Assembly (NCBI RefSeq): GCF_003857055.1
Contig: NZ_QGSZ01000154.1
Span: 1-37,081, forward strand
DNA length: 37,081 bases
Direction of reading: 5' to 3'
Source: Micromonospora inaquosa
Lineage (GTDB): Bacteria; Actinomycetota; Actinomycetes; Mycobacteriales; Micromonosporaceae
Part shown: piece by piece, positions 14,556 through 22,697 of the stretch
Position numbering within the stretch: position 1 is the stretch's first letter
How the letters are laid out: every line of letters begins with the position of its first letter
Notes under the pieces: model-generated
What the model was told of the DNA's origin: nothing
What the model saw: only the letters and a program-made list of their open reading frames with translations
Database searches by the model: none
Position numbers and translations under genes: made by a program

Positions 14556-15503
14556 TCAGGCACCCGTCTCGGCCGGGGTCGCGGCACGGTGGGCCGCCGG
14601 CATTTCGGCGAGTACCCGCCGCAGTACGCCGGTGAGCGCGGCGTTGACCTCGTCCGGGCGTTCCATCATCAGCATGTGCCCGGCACCCGGGCAGACGGTC
14701 AGTTCGGTGGCCGGCAGAGCCGCCGCGATCGACTCGGCGCACGGCGGTGGGGTCAGCCGGTCCCGGTCGCCGACCAGGGCGGCGGCCGGCAGGTGGGCCA
14801 ACGCGGCGAGGGTGTCCAGTCGGTGCTGGGTGCCGATGGACGCCCGGAACCCGCCGATCGAGCGCAGCGAGGCACGAGCCACCGCCGACGTCACCAAACG
14901 GATGTCGGCCGGCTCGCAGCGGTCGCCGAAGAGCATCCACCGGATGCTCGGTTGCAGCGCGTTCAGCAGTGCCCGGGGCGCCCGCCACGAGCCGCACCGG
15001 GCCAGCACGCCGGCGCCGGTCGTCTCGGCCAGCCGGATCAACCGGGCGATCCGCGGCGAGAGACCGTAGACGGTGTGCGTGTGCCCCTCGGCGGTGGTCG
15101 AGACGAAGACCAGGCCGGCGGCACGGGCGGCGAAGTGCGCGGGGTGCCGGTGGGCGTACTCCATGATCGTCATGCCGCCCATCGAGTGCCCGACCAGCAC
15201 CACCGGGCCGGCCGGTGCCACGGCGTCGAGCACCGCGGCCAGGTCGTCACCCAACCGGGCCAGGGTGGCGGTGGGCAACGCCATGCAGCTGGATCGCCCG
15301 TGCCCCCGGGCGTCGTAGGAGACCACCCGCACCGCACCCCCGAACGGCGCCGCGGTGAGCGCGTCGACCTGCCGGTGCCAGGCGCGTCCGTCCAGCGTCC
15401 AGCCGTGCAACAGGATGGCGGTGACCTGGGCGTCCGTCGGGCCCGTCGCCTCGACGTTGAGCCGTACGCCGTCCGGCAGACCAACCTCGAACCGCTCCGG
15501 CAT
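14556..15503 (-). CDS. Alpha/beta-hydrolase fold protein
   Basis: A cytoplasmic alpha/beta hydrolase of 315 residues. It shows the oxyanion-loop motif LLHGWTLDGRAWH (31-43), the nucleophile elbow GHSMGG (S107), a probable acid LVGDRDRLTPP, and a catalytic His in GAGHMLMMERPDEV. A mobile cap lies between about 150 and 230. The substrate is unknown; esterase, lipase and haloperoxidase-like activities all use this frame. The ATG is preceded by GGGGAGG with about 6-nt spacing. It is divergent from the carbonic anhydrase gene across 169 bp and ends 107 bp before the HelD start. Confidence 0.87.
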   Translation of the reverse strand: MPERFEVGLPDGVRLNVEATGPTDAQVTAILLHGWTLDGRAWHRQVDALTAAPFGGAVRVVSYDARGHGRSSCMALPTATLARLGDDLAAVLDAVAPAGPVVLVGHSMGGMTIMEYAHRHPAHFAARAAGLVFVSTTAEGHTHTVYGLSPRIARLIRLAETTGAGVLARCGSWRAPRALLNALQPSIRWMLFGDRCEPADIRLVTSAVARASLRSIGGFRASIGTQHRLDTLAALAHLPAAALVGDRDRLTPPPCAESIAAALPATELTVCPGAGHMLMMERPDEVNAALTGVLRRVLAEMPAAHRAATPAETGA

Positions 15504-15672
15504 CGCCACCTCCCCAGGGTCGCCCAGCACCACGAGCACCGGGATACCCGGCGGTAACACCGGCTACCCGCCAGGACAGCACGCCAATCACGCCCTGGCG
15601 AACATTCCCGACCGCACCCGTGGTGGACGGCGGCGGGCCAAGCTGAACGGCATGGGGTGGTCGGGAGCGCCC

Positions 15673-16296
15673 ATGGGCGCGACGTCGGGGCAGGGGCGGC
15701 AGGCCGGCGGTACGCCCCGTGCCGCGCTGGCCGATCTGCTCGCCGGTAATCGGCGGTTCGTCAGCGGCCAGCCGGTGCACGGGCACGACGTCACGGCCGC
15801 CGCGGCGGCCTCCGGCGACCAGCAGCCGTACGCCGTACTGCTGGGCTGCATCGACTCCCGGGTGCCGTTGGAGGCGATCTTCGACCAGACCTTCGGCGCG
15901 ATCTGTGTGATCCGTACCGGCGGGCACGTGCTCGATCGCGCGGTCTGCGGCTCGATCGAGTACGTGGTCGGTCAGCTCGGCGTACCGCTGGTGATGGTCC
16001 TCGGCCACGAGCGGTGCGGCGCGGTGGAGGCCACGGTGCAGGCGCTGCGCACCGGGCAACGTCCCGGTGGGTCGCTGGCGCACCTGGTGGACGAGATCGC
16101 CCCGGCGGTGACCGAGGCGGGGATCGACGATCCGGCGGTGCAGCCGCTGGCGATCCGCCGGCACGTCCGGCGCACGGTGCGCACCCTGCGCGAGGACGAC
16201 CTGCTGGCCGGGCCGGTGGCCGCCGGTCGGGTGGCAGTGGTCGGCGGCCTCTACGACCTGGCCACCGGCGAGGTCGCCCTGATCGATCCGGGCTGA
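15673..16296 (+). CDS. Beta-class carbonic anhydrase
   Basis: A beta-carbonic anhydrase (CO2 + H2O to bicarbonate + H+) of 207 residues. The zinc ligands are clear: C59 in GCIDSRVP with the D61/R63 dyad, and H112 and C115 in [12 protein letters not shown] near the N-terminus and IRTGGHV are also typical. Bicarbonate supplies acetyl-CoA and propionyl-CoA carboxylases, which fits a chromosome segment rich in fatty-acid synthesis, although there is no direct linkage. The ATG is chosen for GGGAG 5 nt upstream; another in-frame ATG 7 codons earlier has a weak site. No signal peptide is present. Confidence 0.93.
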   Translation: MGATSGQGRQAGGTPRAALADLLAGNRRFVSGQPVHGHDVTAAAAASGDQQPYAVLLGCIDSRVPLEAIFDQTFGAICVIRTGGHVLDRAVCGSIEYVVGQLGVPLVMVLGHERCGAVEATVQALRTGQRPGGSLAHLVDEIAPAVTEAGIDDPAVQPLAIRRHVRRTVRTLREDDLLAGPVAAGRVAVVGGLYDLATGEVALIDPG

Positions 16297-16315
16297 CCGG
16301 ACCCCGGACGTGCGA

Positions 16316-16347
16316 AACCGCCCACCGGGAACTCCCGGTGGGCGGTT
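16316..16347. terminator. 15-bp perfect bidirectional hairpin
   Basis: AACCGCCCACCGGGA and its exact complement are separated by 2 nt (AC), so the loop opens by a base pair or two. It sits between the convergent carbonic anhydrase gene and the small gene on the other strand and can terminate both. Confidence 0.8.
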
Positions 16348-16370
16348 CGGTTGGTGCGGTGGGGGAGAGC

Positions 16371-16700
16371 TCAGCCCTCGAAGACGCCGGCCGCGACCAG
16401 GCGCTTCTCGGTGGCCTCCCAGCCGTCACCCGGGTGGGTGGCAGCCAGGTTGTTGATCTCCGCCCGGATCTTGGCGGCGTGGCCGGCGGCGGCCAGAACG
16501 CGGATCTCCTCGACGAAGGCGTCGGAGTCCGTGCGCAGGTGCGCGGTCTTGCCGTTGGTCAGGTTCCGCACGTAGGCGTGCTTGCCGCCGTTGAGCGGGA
16601 TGAGGTACTTGAACTCGCCCAGCACGCTGAGGGCGCCACCCTGGCCAGCCTGGCCGGCCCGGACGGACGCGCGCGCGGTCTTAGAGGTGTTGCTCGCCAC
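16371..16700 (-). CDS. Conserved-looking small protein of unknown function
   Basis: A 109-residue soluble protein. The first 20 residues are basic and Ala/Ser/Gly-rich, probably flexible. The rest reads as a compact alpha/beta domain: [21 protein letters not shown], a turn, then helices through [37 protein letters not shown]. The frequent Lys/Asn and hydrophobic spacing suggest a folded, well-conserved protein. I do not recognise the family. The GTG has AAGGAG 7 nt upstream, one of the best ribosome sites in the window; longer readings of the frame are not needed. It faces DUF3145 divergently across a 308-bp gap containing a palindrome. Confidence 0.8.
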   Translation of the reverse strand: MASNTSKTARASVRAGQAGQGGALSVLGEFKYLIPLNGGKHAYVRNLTNGKTAHLRTDSDAFVEEIRVLAAAGHAAKIRAEINNLAATHPGDGWEATEKRLVAAGVFEG

Positions 16701-17008
16701 GGAGGTACTCCTTGCAAGACGTACGGGAGGACTGGACGTCCGGGGGCTGTGTGCGGGTCGTACGTGACTCGGCCCGCGAAGGTGTAACGCGGCATAAGCC
16801 GCCGGTGGAACTGTACAGGACCACGACATCATGCTGGTCGTCGCGGTGTCCTGAGAGGCAACGGCGGCCACCCGTCCGGCTATTCCACCCGGCGTTTTTT
16901 CCGATTCCCTGGCGCACCATGCGTAACACAAGTCATCATGTGTTGCAGCAGCCACCTGGGTGGACGAGGTCGTAGGGGAAGACGCACCTCGCTCTCCGGG
17001 AGGTCACC
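16701..17008. other. Divergent intergenic region
   Basis: No gene is called. It holds upstream signals for the small reverse-strand gene and for DUF3145. These include a 5-bp stem GCGGC-ATAA-GCCGC (about 16790-16803), a T6 run (about 16895-16900), and an imperfect operator-like palindrome. A short frame beginning ATGCGTAACACA overlaps the palindrome but lacks a ribosome site. Confidence 0.5.
16923..16946. promoter_or_regulatory. 24-bp imperfect palindrome, possible operator
   Basis: Arms GTAACACAAG and CATGTGTTGC are complementary at 8 of 10 positions around a TCAT centre. Lying between two divergent genes, it could bind a dimeric regulator for either. It is AT-richer than its surroundings. 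Confidence 0.4.
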
Positions 17009-17500
17009 GTGCCAACGCGTGGCGTCGTATACGTCCACTCGACCCCACTCGCCGTGTGCTCGCACGTCGAGTGGGCGATCGCGCGCGTCCTAGCCGCGCC
17101 GGTCAACCTGCAGTGGACGGCTCAGCCCGTCGACCCCGGCGCACGCCGGGCCGAGTGCGGGTGGACCGGTCGTCCGGGGACGGGCGCCGAGCTGGCTGCT
17201 GCCCTACGGCAGTGGCCCATGATCCGTTTCGAGGTCACCGAGGAGCCGAGTCCCGGTGCCGATGGCGAGCGTTTCATGTACGTGCCGGCCCGTGGTCTGT
17301 TCCGGGCGACGGTCGGCGTGGCCGGCGACATCCAGCTCGGCGAGGACCGGCTTCGGGCGCTGATGGCGGCCTCAAGGGCCCCGGAGGCGCTGGCGCACGC
17401 CCTCGACAAGGCGCTCGGCACGGCGTGGGACGCTGACCTGGAGCCCTACCGGTACGCCGGCGACGGCGCCCCGGTGACCTTGCTCACCCGGGTCGGCTGA
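17009..17500 (+). CDS. DUF3145 family protein
   Basis: A 163-residue actinobacterial protein of the DUF3145 family, recognisable from its start (TRGVVYVHSTPLAVCSHVEWAIARVL, then LQWTAQP) and the later MIRFEVTEEPSPGADGERFMYVP. It is cytoplasmic with no membrane segment. Its function is not established. The GTG has GGGAGG about 6 nt upstream. A hairpin follows the gene. The family is found near fatty-acid synthesis loci in other actinomycetes as far as I recall, and the fab operon is 3 kb away here; that link is only suggestive. Confidence 0.88.
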   Translation: MPTRGVVYVHSTPLAVCSHVEWAIARVLAAPVNLQWTAQPVDPGARRAECGWTGRPGTGAELAAALRQWPMIRFEVTEEPSPGADGERFMYVPARGLFRATVGVAGDIQLGEDRLRALMAASRAPEALAHALDKALGTAWDADLEPYRYAGDGAPVTLLTRVG

Positions 17501-17526
17501 CCCGACGGTCCGCGAGTCGGTGACGT

Positions 17527-17552
17527 GCACGCCCGTCCCCGGGTGGGCGTGC
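17527..17552 (+). terminator. Hairpin after the DUF3145 gene
   Basis: GCACGCCC and GGGCGTGC form an 8-bp stem with a 10-nt loop, 26 bp after the DUF3145 stop. Confidence 0.6.
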
Positions 17553-17604
17553 GGGCGGTAAGGTCAAGTTGCCCCGATAAGGGGGAACTGGTGGGATAGG
17601 CGGC

Positions 17605-19329
17605 GTGTCGAATCGCCCGTGGCGTGCCCCAGTCGCTGTCGCCGCCCTGACCGCCCTGCTCGTCTCCGGCTGCTCGGGTGGCTCGCCCCGCCCTGCCCCG
17701 ACGCCCAGCCCGGCCGCCCCGTCCGGCGGCCCGAGCGTCCCGGCCGCGCCGCCGGCCGGCGATCCCGCCAGCCGCGCCGCCGCGCTGGTGGCGACGCTCT
17801 CCGACGAGGACCTGGTCGGTCAGGTGCTGATGCCGTACGCCTACGGCGACTCGGCGACGAAGGTCTCCGCCGGCTCGGCGGCCGGTAACCAGGCCCTCGC
17901 CGGGGTCGACACCCCCGCCGACATGATCGCCAAGTACCGACTGGGTGGCCTGATCCTGGTCGGCTTCAGCGCCGACGACCCCACCAAGGGCAACCAGGAG
18001 ACCACAAACGTCGACAATCCCAAGCAGGTGCACGAGCTCACCACCGGGCTGCGGGCCGCCGCCGGCCGGCTCGCCACTGGCTCCGCACCGCTGCTGATCG
18101 GCACCGACCAGGAGTACGGCGTCGTCACCCGCGTGACCGACGGGGTCACCGTGCTGCCCAGCGCCCTCGCGGCCGGCGCGGCCGGTGACCCGAAGCTCAC
18201 CGAGGCCGCCTGGCGGTCCGCCGGCGAAGAGTTGGCCGCGATGGGCATCAACGTCGACTTCGCTCCGGTGGCCGACGTGCTCGCCACCCGCAGCACCGTG
18301 ATCGGCTCCCGGTCGTACGGCGCCGACCCGAAGCAGGCCGCCACGCAGGTGGGCGGCGCCGTCCGGGGCCTGCAGGCGGCCGGCGTCGCGGCCACCCTGA
18401 AGCACTTCCCCGGGCACGGGCACAGCGCCGATGACTCGCACCAGGACCTTCCGGTGCTCACCCAGTCCGCCGCGGCGTTGCAGAGCGGCGCGTGGCCGCC
18501 GTTCACCGCCGGGATGGACGCGGGCGCGATGGCCGTGATGTCCGGTCACCTGGACGCGCGCGCGATCGACCCGGGGACCCCGGCGACGTTCTCGCACAAG
18601 CTGCTCACCGACGTGCTGCGCGGCCAACTCGGCTTCAAGGGCGTGGTGATCACCGACGGGATGAACATGCCGCCCGCGAAGCGCTGGGCCCCCGGCGAGG
18701 CGGCGGTCCGGGCGCTCAACGCCGGTAACGACCTCATCCTGATGACCCCGAACGTCGGTCAGGCGTACGACGGGTTGCTCGCCGCGCTGCGCGGCGGATC
18801 GCTGCCCCGGACCCGCCTGGTCGAGGCGGTCACCCGGGTGCTGACCATGAAGTTCCGGCTCGCGGAGCTACCGGCGTCGCAGATGTCCACGCTCAACACC
18901 CCGGCGCACCGGGCGGCGGCCGACGCGCTGGCCGCCGCCGCCGTCACCGTGCTGCGGGGCACCTGCGGGGCGGGATTACAGGGGCCGGTCACCGTCACCT
19001 CGTCCGACGGTCGGGACGGCACCCGGGCCACCCTCACCGCCGCGCTGACCGCCGCCGGGGTGTCGGTCAAGCCCAGCGGCGGCACGATCGTGCACCTGGT
19101 GGGCTACGGCGACGGCGCCGAGGACCTGAGCGCCGACGCGGCGGTCACGGTCGCCATGGACACCCCGTACGTGCTGGCTGACGCCAAGTCACCGACGCTG
19201 CTGGCCACGTACTCCTCCAGCCGGGCGTCGATGACCGCCCTGGCCGCCGTGCTCGCTGGCAAGGCGCGGCCGGGCGGCCGGTCTCCGGTGCCCGTCCCCG
19301 GGCTGCCCGCGACGACCTGTCGCACCTGA
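17605..19329 (+). CDS. GH3 family lipoprotein, beta-N-acetylhexosaminidase-like
   Basis: A secreted lipid-anchored glycoside hydrolase family 3 enzyme, 574 residues. The signal peptide ends in a lipobox LVSGC (C23), followed by a Pro/Ser/Ala-rich linker to about residue 55. The catalytic (alpha/beta)8 domain shows IGTDQEYGVVTR (about 165-176), KHFPGHGHSADDSHQDLPV (about 266-284), which carries the catalytic His/Asp loop of NagZ-type GH3 enzymes, and FKGVVITDGMNMPP with nucleophile D351. A C-terminal alpha/beta sandwich domain (about 430-574) follows. The KHFPGHG loop indicates beta-N-acetylglucosaminidase or phosphorylase activity, probably in cell-wall turnover. The usual DQEGG is DQEYG here. 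The GTG start has GGGATAGG upstream. Confidence 0.9.
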   Translation: MSNRPWRAPVAVAALTALLVSGCSGGSPRPAPTPSPAAPSGGPSVPAAPPAGDPASRAAALVATLSDEDLVGQVLMPYAYGDSATKVSAGSAAGNQALAGVDTPADMIAKYRLGGLILVGFSADDPTKGNQETTNVDNPKQVHELTTGLRAAAGRLATGSAPLLIGTDQEYGVVTRVTDGVTVLPSALAAGAAGDPKLTEAAWRSAGEELAAMGINVDFAPVADVLATRSTVIGSRSYGADPKQAATQVGGAVRGLQAAGVAATLKHFPGHGHSADDSHQDLPVLTQSAAALQSGAWPPFTAGMDAGAMAVMSGHLDARAIDPGTPATFSHKLLTDVLRGQLGFKGVVITDGMNMPPAKRWAPGEAAVRALNAGNDLILMTPNVGQAYDGLLAALRGGSLPRTRLVEAVTRVLTMKFRLAELPASQMSTLNTPAHRAAADALAAAAVTVLRGTCGAGLQGPVTVTSSDGRDGTRATLTAALTAAGVSVKPSGGTIVHLVGYGDGAEDLSADAAVTVAMDTPYVLADAKSPTLLATYSSSRASMTALAAVLAGKARPGGRSPVPVPGLPATTCRT

Positions 19330-19338
19330 CCGGTCGGC

Positions 19339-19358
19339 GCGGGCAGGTCAGCGCCCGC
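19339..19358. terminator. Short hairpin between convergent lipoprotein genes
   Basis: GCGGGC and GCCCGC form a 6-bp stem with an 8-nt loop, filling the 30-bp gap between two convergent genes. Confidence 0.35.
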
Positions 19359-19359
19359 C

Positions 19360-20016
19360 TCACTCGCCCTTCGCGAGCCCGCGTACCGCCAGCCGGTACG
19401 CGGGCAGCACGTCGGCCCGTTCGGTGATCAACCCCTCGTTCACCGCGAAGACCAGCGTCTGCCCCGCCGACTGCACGGCCAGCGCCCAGTTGCGCGACTC
19501 CTCCTCGGCCAGCGGGTTGGTGGCCATCCAGGTCATCTCGGTGGCGTCGAAGCCACCGGCGCGGAGGTCGCGGAATTGTGCGCCGGCGACCGTCTCGCCG
19601 GCCCCGGCGGCGAAACCCTCCAGCGCGGCGCGCGGCGTGACTGTCGGCGAGTCCGCCGCCCAGATCCGCAGGAACCCGCCACCAGCCTCGCGGCCGTCCA
19701 CCTCGCAGCGCACTGTGGTGCCACCGCGCTTGGTGAGCGCCTCGCCGACGAGCTCGGCCAGCTCGCCCTTGGGCGGCTCGGCGGCCTTCGCCGTCCATCC
19801 GTCGGCCAGCGGAAACGACACCGGTACCGGGCAGGGGGAACCCGTGCCGCCGGTCGTGCCGCCGGGCGAGGCCGGGGCCACCTCGTCGTACCAGGGCTCG
19901 CCCGTGGCCTGCGGTGCCGGGCCGCCGGCGGTGGGAGCGGGGGCGTCGTCGCCGCAGCCGGCCAGCAGGCCGAGGGCGAGCATCGCCGACACGGCAACGC
20001 GGGTACGAGTGTCCAT
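19360..20016 (-). CDS. Lipoprotein of unknown function
   Basis: A 218-residue predicted lipoprotein. It has the N-region MDTRTRV, a hydrophobic core and lipobox LLAGC (about C21), then an Ala/Pro/Gly/Thr-rich linker and a folded domain from about 60 containing two cysteines (PCPVPVSF and TVRCEVDG), possibly a disulfide. The mature domain looks like small alpha/beta lipoproteins of actinomycetes, but I recognise no family. The ATG has GGGGAT about 7 nt upstream. The same frame is open for 1.5 kb further upstream, but only because it lies out of phase with fabF and acpP. It ends 30 bp from the convergent GH3 gene. Confidence 0.8.
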   Translation of the reverse strand: MDTRTRVAVSAMLALGLLAGCGDDAPAPTAGGPAPQATGEPWYDEVAPASPGGTTGGTGSPCPVPVSFPLADGWTAKAAEPPKGELAELVGEALTKRGGTTVRCEVDGREAGGGFLRIWAADSPTVTPRAALEGFAAGAGETVAGAQFRDLRAGGFDATEMTWMATNPLAEEESRNWALAVQSAGQTLVFAVNEGLITERADVLPAYRLAVRGLAKGE

Positions 20017-20156
20017 GGTGGCGATCCCCGTCAGTCGATCTTCAGTCGGCCCATCTAAGCCGCAGCGGTGTCCCGACGTCAATCGCGATCGGCAACCACC
20101 GCCACGGCCAAGAGCGCACCGCGAAGCGACACCCCGCAACCGGGGCGGAACGACAC

Positions 20157-20187
20157 AAGGGCCCCTCCTCAACGAGGAGAGGCCCTT
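20157..20187 (-). terminator. Terminator of the fab operon
   Basis: A 14-bp stem (AAGGGCCCCTCCTC against GAGGAGAGGCCCTT, one mismatch) with a 3-nt loop lies 12 bp after the fabF stop. On the minus strand it is followed by a T-rich TTGTGT, a fair intrinsic terminator. Confidence 0.75.
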
Positions 20188-20198
20188 GCGGCAGGAAC

Positions 20199-21425
20199 TC
20201 AGGGGCGGGCGAAGACGAGCGCCACGTTGTGGCCGCCGAAGCCGAACGCGTTGTTCAACGCGGCCGGGATCTCCATGTGGCGGGCCTTGTGCGCGGCGAC
20301 GTCCAGGGTGAGGCCGGGCTCCGGGTCGTCGAGGTTGATCGTCGGCGGGACGACGCTGTCGCGGATCGCCAGGATGGTGGCGATCGACTCCAGCGCGCCG
20401 GCCGCACCGAGCAGGTGACCGGTCATCGACTTCGTCGCGGACAGCACCGGGTGGTCGCCGAGCGCCTTGTGCAGCCCGCCGATCTCCAGCATGTCCCCAA
20501 TCGGGGTCGAGGTGGCGTGCGCGTTGACGTGCACGATGTCCCGCTTGGCGATGTCGGCGTCGGCGATCGCCTTGGCGATGGCCCGGATGGCACCCTCGCC
20601 CTCGGCGTGCGGCTGCACGATGTCGTACGCGTCGGAGGTGATGCCGGCACCGGCGAGGCGCGCGTACACCCGGGCGCCCCGGGCTGCGGCGTGCTCGGCC
20701 CGCTCCAGCACCACGATGCCGGCGCCCTCGCCGAGGACGAAGCCGTCGCGGCCCCGGTCCCACGGGCGGGAGGCCCGCTGCGGGTCGTCGTTGCGGGTCG
20801 ACATGGCCCGCATCGAGCTGAAGCCGGCGATCGGCAGCGGGTGGATGACCGCCTCGGTGCCGCCGGCCACCACCACGTCGGCCCGGCCGGAGCGGATGAT
20901 GTCCAGACCCAGGGCGATCGCCTCGGCGCCGGTGGCGCAGGCGCTGGCCACCGAGTGCACGCCGGCCTTGGCACCCAACTCCAGGCCGACCCAGGCGGCC
21001 GGACCGTTGGGCATCAGCATCGGGATGGTGTGCGGGGAGACCCGCCGTGGCCCGGAGGCCTCCAGGATGTCGTCCTGGGCGAGCAGGGTGGTGGCACCGC
21101 CGATGCCGGAGCCGACGCTGACGGCCAACCGCTCCCCGTCGAGGTCGGAGCCGGCGAGGCCGGCGTCCGCCCAGGCCTGCTGCGCCGCGATGAGCGCGAT
21201 CGCCTCGGAACGGTCCAGGCGACGCAGGCGCACCCGGTCCAGCACCTCGGACGGCTCCACGGCCAACTGGGCGGCGATCCGGACCGGCAGTTGCTCGGCC
21301 CACTCCTGGGTGAGGGCACTCACCCCGGAGCGGCCGGCGAGCATGGCGTCCCAGGTCGACGCGACGTCCCCGCCAAGCGGGGTCGTCGCGCCGAGCCCGG
21401 TGACGACGACGTCGGGACGACTCAT
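20199..21425 (-). CDS. fabF: Beta-ketoacyl-ACP synthase II
   Basis: FabF (KAS II) elongates acyl-ACP by condensation with malonyl-ACP, 408 residues. The Cys-His-His triad is visible: C163 in SACATGAEA, H303 in VNAHATSTPIGD and H337 in SATKSMTGHLLGAAG (with K332). The closing NNAFGFGGHNVALVFARP is also standard. It is the last gene of the fabD-fabH-acpP-fabF operon and starts 2 bp after the ACP stop. Saturated straight and branched chains are the expected products. Confidence 0.96.
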   Translation of the reverse strand: MSRPDVVVTGLGATTPLGGDVASTWDAMLAGRSGVSALTQEWAEQLPVRIAAQLAVEPSEVLDRVRLRRLDRSEAIALIAAQQAWADAGLAGSDLDGERLAVSVGSGIGGATTLLAQDDILEASGPRRVSPHTIPMLMPNGPAAWVGLELGAKAGVHSVASACATGAEAIALGLDIIRSGRADVVVAGGTEAVIHPLPIAGFSSMRAMSTRNDDPQRASRPWDRGRDGFVLGEGAGIVVLERAEHAAARGARVYARLAGAGITSDAYDIVQPHAEGEGAIRAIAKAIADADIAKRDIVHVNAHATSTPIGDMLEIGGLHKALGDHPVLSATKSMTGHLLGAAGALESIATILAIRDSVVPPTINLDDPEPGLTLDVAAHKARHMEIPAALNNAFGFGGHNVALVFARP

Positions 21426-21427
21426 GA

Positions 21428-21667
21428 TCAGGACTGCGCCGCGATGTAGCTGACAGCGTCGCCGACGGTCTTGAGGTTCTGCACCTCGTTGTCCGGGATC
21501 TTGACGCCGAACTTCTCCTCGGCCGCGACCACGACCTCCACCATGGAGAGCGAGTCGACATCGAGGTCGTCGGTGAAGGACTTCCCCTCGGCCACGTCGT
21601 CCGGGTTCACCCCGGCAACCTCTTCGAGGATCTCGGCGAGGCCGGTGGTGATCTCGTCACGGGTCAT
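21428..21667 (-). CDS. acpP: Acyl carrier protein
   Basis: Acyl carrier protein of type II fatty-acid synthesis, 79 residues and strongly acidic. The phosphopantetheine serine is S39 in the motif VDSLSMVEVV. The four-helix arrangement and length are normal. It lies between fabH and fabF. An 85-bp gap with a perfect hairpin separates it from fabH, unlike the tight joins elsewhere in the operon, and may set the higher ACP level needed. Confidence 0.96.
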   Translation of the reverse strand: MTRDEITTGLAEILEEVAGVNPDDVAEGKSFTDDLDVDSLSMVEVVVAAEEKFGVKIPDNEVQNLKTVGDAVSYIAAQS

Positions 21668-21697
21668 TGCGGTTGGTTCCTTTCATCGGGGTTCTCC

Positions 21698-21720
21698 GGC
21701 GGTCGGCGTCGCCGACCGCC
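21698..21720 (-). promoter_or_regulatory. Intra-operon hairpin between fabH and acpP
   Basis: GGCGGTCGGC and its exact complement form a 10-bp stem with a 3-nt loop (GTC), about 30 bp before the acpP start and 32 bp after the fabH stop. It could be a 3' stabiliser or a processing or attenuation point that sets the ACP to FabH ratio. Confidence 0.5.
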
Positions 21721-21752
21721 ACTCCTGGACGCGTACGCGCCCGAGGGGGTCA

Positions 21753-22697
21753 TCAGGGGCAGCGGACGACCTGACCGGCGTAGGTCAGGCCACCGCCGAA
21801 GCCGAACAGCAGCACGGGCGCGCCCGAGGGCACCTCCCGGCGCTCGACCAGCTTGGACAGGGCCAGCGGAACGCTCGCCGCGGAGGTGTTGCCGGACTCG
21901 ACGATGTCCTTCGCGATGATCGCGTTGGGGATGTTGAGCCGCTTGGCGATGCCGTCGATGATCCGGGCGTTGGCCTGGTGCGGCACGAACGCGGCCAGCT
22001 CCGACGGGTCGATCCCGGCCCGCTCGCAGGCCTGGAGCGCGAGCGGCGCCAGCGCGGTGGTGGCCCAGCGGAACACCGCCTGCCCCTCCTGCTGGATGTA
22101 CGGGCGCCAGCCCTCGATGCGGACCGCGTCGCTCTTGTCCGGCACCGAACCCCAGACGACCGGGCCGATCCCGGCCGGCTCGTCGTCGGCGGTGGCGGAG
22201 ACCACCGCGGCACCGGCCCCGTCGGCGAAGATGATGCAGGTGGAGCGGTCGGTCCAGTCGGTGAAGTCGGAGAGCTTCTCCGCCCCGATGACGATCGCGT
22301 TGCGCGACGCCCCCGCCCGGATGGCGTGGTCCACGGTGCCCAGCGCGTACGCGAAGCCCGAGCAGGCGGTGTTGAGGTCGTACGCGCCCGGTGCGTTGAT
22401 GCCCAGCTTGGCGGCGACCCGGCAGGCCACGTTGGGGCTGCGGTCGATGGAGGAACAGGTGGCGACCACTACCAGGTCGATTTCGGCGGCGGTCAGGCCC
22501 GAGTTGGCCAGCGCCTTGCCGGCGGCCGCGGCGGCCATGTCGGCGACCGTCTCACTGTCGGCGATCCGCCGGCTGACGATGCCGACCCGGTCGCGGATCC
22601 ACTCGTCGTTGGTGTCGACGAGCTGGGCGATGTCGTCGTTGGTCACCACCCGGGAGGGCTGGTAGTGCCCCATCGAGACGATGCGACTGCCAGTCAT
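21753..22697 (-). CDS. fabH: Beta-ketoacyl-ACP synthase III
   Basis: FabH (KAS III) starts fatty-acid synthesis by condensing an acyl-CoA primer with malonyl-ACP, 314 residues. The catalytic C112 is in NTACSGFAYALG. The His and Asn of the triad are in FVPHQANARII and ESGNTSAASVPLAL. The closing LLFGFGGGLTYAGQVVRCP is typical. In actinomycetes FabH prefers branched-chain acyl-CoA primers. The ATG overlaps the fabD stop by 4 bp (ATGA) and has GGAGG 6 nt upstream. Confidence 0.96.
   Translation of the reverse strand: MTGSRIVSMGHYQPSRVVTNDDIAQLVDTNDEWIRDRVGIVSRRIADSETVADMAAAAAGKALANSGLTAAEIDLVVVATCSSIDRSPNVACRVAAKLGINAPGAYDLNTACSGFAYALGTVDHAIRAGASRNAIVIGAEKLSDFTDWTDRSTCIIFADGAGAAVVSATADDEPAGIGPVVWGSVPDKSDAVRIEGWRPYIQQEGQAVFRWATTALAPLALQACERAGIDPSELAAFVPHQANARIIDGIAKRLNIPNAIIAKDIVESGNTSAASVPLALSKLVERREVPSGAPVLLFGFGGGLTYAGQVVRCP

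Noticed and set aside
12262..15069. Plus-strand open frame of 935 codons opposite helD
   Set aside because: It is the complement of the HelD gene with Gly/Arg/His-rich content and no motifs; helD has all helicase motifs.
16919..16975. 18-codon frame MRNTSHHV over the palindrome
   Set aside because: No ribosome site, and the palindrome explains the sequence better.
20017..21561. Long in-frame upstream extension of the reverse-strand lipoprotein
   Set aside because: Runs out of phase through fabF and acpP; the lipobox and ribosome site place the start at 20016.
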